Shown in pieces: positions 62,453-64,000 of a DNA stretch of 64,000 bases. Source of the stretch: JBBQVS01 sp964250805. Its GTDB lineage: Bacteria > Chloroflexota > Ktedonobacteria > Ktedonobacterales > Ktedonobacteraceae. Under the pieces are notes generated by a model that saw only the letters and a program-made list of their open reading frames with translations, did no database searches and had not been told where the DNA came from. The translations under genes were made by a program, and so were the position numbers. The stretch is taken from contig CAXUHG010000013.1 of the NCBI GenBank assembly GCA_964250805.1, positions 8,118-72,117 on the forward strand, written 5' to 3'. The number at the start of each line of letters is the position of its first letter. The first letter of the stretch is position 1.

Positions 62453-63880
62453 TTACTTAGAACCTAACTGGTTCTTTGTCGGCTCCGCTCAGCAGAACCA
62501 CGATTCGGTGAGATGGGGCAGTACCTGTGGTGTTCCATAGGCACGCAACGCTTTGAAGAGCGATAATCTGCTCCCCTGCATTGCGGAAACGAGAGCTTTG
62601 ACACGCAGAAACGTTTCGACAGGGTTGCTCTGCATACACTGTGCCTGTTCGACCTGCTGTGCAACCTGCCTTTGCAGTTCGTCCATGCGTGAGTCGGGAT
62701 GTTGCCAGCGGTAGGTGAATGCTGAGGAGTCGAGTTCACCTATCCATGTGGAACTATCTGATCCGTTGAGTAGCGCAGAGCCAGGGGGAACTAATAAGCG
62801 GATCGAGAGATGCACAGGGTCGATATGCTCGATGAGGTGGTGTTCCTCGAAAAAATTGAGCAGGTGTGTATAGCTCTCGAACGTCTCCCAAGGCGAAAAC
62901 GGTAGCAGTGAGGGACGCAGCGGAATACCCACAGCTTGCATCACATCGAACACCTCGACCACATCCTCTGCAGTATGTCCCTTGTCGAGATGCAAGAGTA
63001 CATCATCATTCAGCGACTCAACGGCAGAGACGACGAAGACACAACCGAGATCGCGCATTTCTGGCAATAGGTGACGATGCTTGAGCAGATGCTCAACCTT
63101 AATTGTGGCATCGAAGGTCACATCGGGAAATTCTTGGTGTAAAGCGCGTGCAATACGGAGGGCGTGTGTCGGCCCATTCCAGAAATCGGGATCGCCAAAC
63201 GTGATATGCTGCACACCTTGCTCAACCTGCGCACGAATATCCGCCAGCACTGTTGAGACAGGTACGGCGAAGAAGCGACCATTATAAATTGGTGTCACAG
63301 GACAATGCAGACATGTATGTTTACAGCCGCGTGTAGCCTCCGTATATCCAGCGAGGCGTATCTCGTTGCCAATCTGCAAACGTGCATAGCGATCTGGTGC
63401 TGGCAACGCTTCACGCTCTGGCACCACAAACGGTGTGCGCTCAATCCACGGACCACTTCTATGACTACGTGTTCGCACACCTGCAACGTCGCCATCTCTC
63501 CCATCATCCAATGCGGCAACGAGATTGAGCAACGGCGTTTCGTACTCACCACCAATCGCCGAATCTATTGTATTTCCTAGTAGATAATCCGCGTTCAGGA
63601 GCGCATACAATCCATACAAACAGATGTGTGCGGAAGGGTTGATAGTTCGTACTCGTTGCGCGATCTGCTCACCAAGACGGAGAGCGGTATGCATAGGCAC
63701 AGAGATAGCGACGAAACTTGCGTTTCGTATAGCCTCGTCGGTCAGTGTCTCAACCGAGGTATCGACGGCGACAGGGAAGTAACCTCCCTGCCGTAGCATG
63801 GCAAGGAGGGAGGCGAGATGAAACGGTTGATGACCTAGTTCATAGCATGAAATGAGTAGGATGTCGTCAGGGTTTCTCAT
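62453..63880 (-). CDS. B12-binding/radical SAM selenoprotein (CUAEP-tail family), Sec at UGA
   Basis: A 475-residue protein if the UGA at 62491-62489 is read as selenocysteine. An N-terminal B12-binding-like domain (LLISCYELGHQPFHLASLLAML) is followed by the radical SAM core with Cys186, Cys190 and Cys193 in EATRGCKHTCLHC and FGDPDFWNG. Reading stops at Cys463, but the UGA is followed in frame by Ala-Glu-Pro-Thr and eight more residues to TAA at 62453-62455. This creates the Cys-Sec-Ala-Glu-Pro tail of the CUAEP/CCAEP family. A hairpin follows the UGA at SECIS-like distance. Its ATG overlaps the stop of the upstream gene by four bases. The reaction is unknown. Confidence 0.88.
62459..62491 (-). 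promoter_or_regulatory. candidate bacterial SECIS element
   Basis: After the UGA (62491-62489) come 13 bases, then stem AGAACC (62475-62470), loop AGTTA (62469-62465) and GGTTCT (62464-62459). The loop begins 19 bases after the UGA and has G in its second position. Both fit the known bacterial SECIS pattern. Confidence 0.7.
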
Positions 63881-64000
63881 TTACGAGGGGCAGCCCCACC
63901 CCCACCTTTACTGCTTGGCGCCCCACCACCCTTACTACTGGCTCCTGCGCCAGCACCTGCTCCAACCGCATCGGGCGACCAGCCTTCTGGCATTTTTGCA
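63877..64000 (-). CDS. Gly/Ala/Ser-rich protein, C-terminal part (runs off window)
   Basis: The visible end reads MPEGWSPDAVGAGAGAGASS and then repeated Lys-Gly-Gly-Gly units to a basic AAPRK end. The frame remains open to the window edge, so the methionine at 63992 need not be the start. Its TGA overlaps the radical SAM ATG (ATGA), so the two are translationally coupled. It could be a short peptide substrate of the radical SAM enzyme or just a flexible tail of a longer protein. Not recognised. Confidence 0.5.
   Translation of the reverse strand, partial: AKMPEGWSPDAVGAGAGAGASSKGGGAPSSKGGGGAAPRK

Overview
The window reads as a bacterial chromosome segment of moderate GC with dense genes on both strands. 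It looks most like a Ktedonobacteria-type Chloroflexota. That assignment is inferred from the style of the proteins (FHA-linked kinase-like proteins, pentapeptide-repeat and FIST proteins, many TetR and GNAT genes, large secreted BNR-repeat proteins) and from the many dispersed GTAGGGRCC-type palindromes. No rRNA or tRNA gene and no CRISPR array was seen. Three runs of N interrupt the sequence at 6443, 44756 and 51589.

Region 1-11100 is mainly metabolic and envelope-related. It holds the N-terminal part of mutY, a nucleotidyltransferase, a co-oriented run with galT-galK, a GNAT acetyltransferase and an M55 aminopeptidase, then a 14-TM MFS exporter, a degenerate kinase fused to an FHA domain, and a DedA protein. 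Region 11350-17400 is a block of four GT-C type membrane glycosyltransferases, three of them separated by a single base. Region 17600-26800 has a sigma-70 factor, a PRC-barrel-like protein, a Val-specific T-box leader (GUG specifier) with valS, a LysR regulator, and pentapeptide and FIST proteins.

Region 26800-42500 is accessory. It contains a toxin-antitoxin operon driven by a promoter built inside a perfect 36-bp palindrome, with the toxin frame broken at a classic A AAA AAA slippery site. It also has an in-frame mod-res fusion remnant of a type III restriction system, several regulator/enzyme pairs (TetR-MBL hydrolase, AKR-TetR, SDR-MerR, ketopantoate reductase-TetR), a TIR-domain protein, an HTH-GNAT fusion with an HTH-less TPR-like protein, and small HTH proteins.

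Region 42600-64000 returns to mostly chromosomal genes: an RRM RNA-binding protein, an ATP-grasp ligase, a large secreted BNR protein, a HAD hydrolase, a LURP-one protein, a GH38 alpha-mannosidase split only by an assembly artefact, a JAMM protein, a zinc-ribbon membrane protein, a membrane-fused spermidine-synthase-like protein, purA, a methyltransferase, an S53 peptidase pseudogene and a BNR-ricin lectin protein. The last gene is a B12-type radical SAM protein. Its apparent stop is an in-frame UGA in a Cys-Sec-Ala-Glu-Pro tail followed by a SECIS-like hairpin, so it is very probably a selenoprotein; this is the most notable item in the window.

At least five, and probably more, palindromic repeats of one family punctuate the intergenic regions. 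One supplies the C-terminus of a glycosyltransferase and a half copy lies inside the valS T-box leader.
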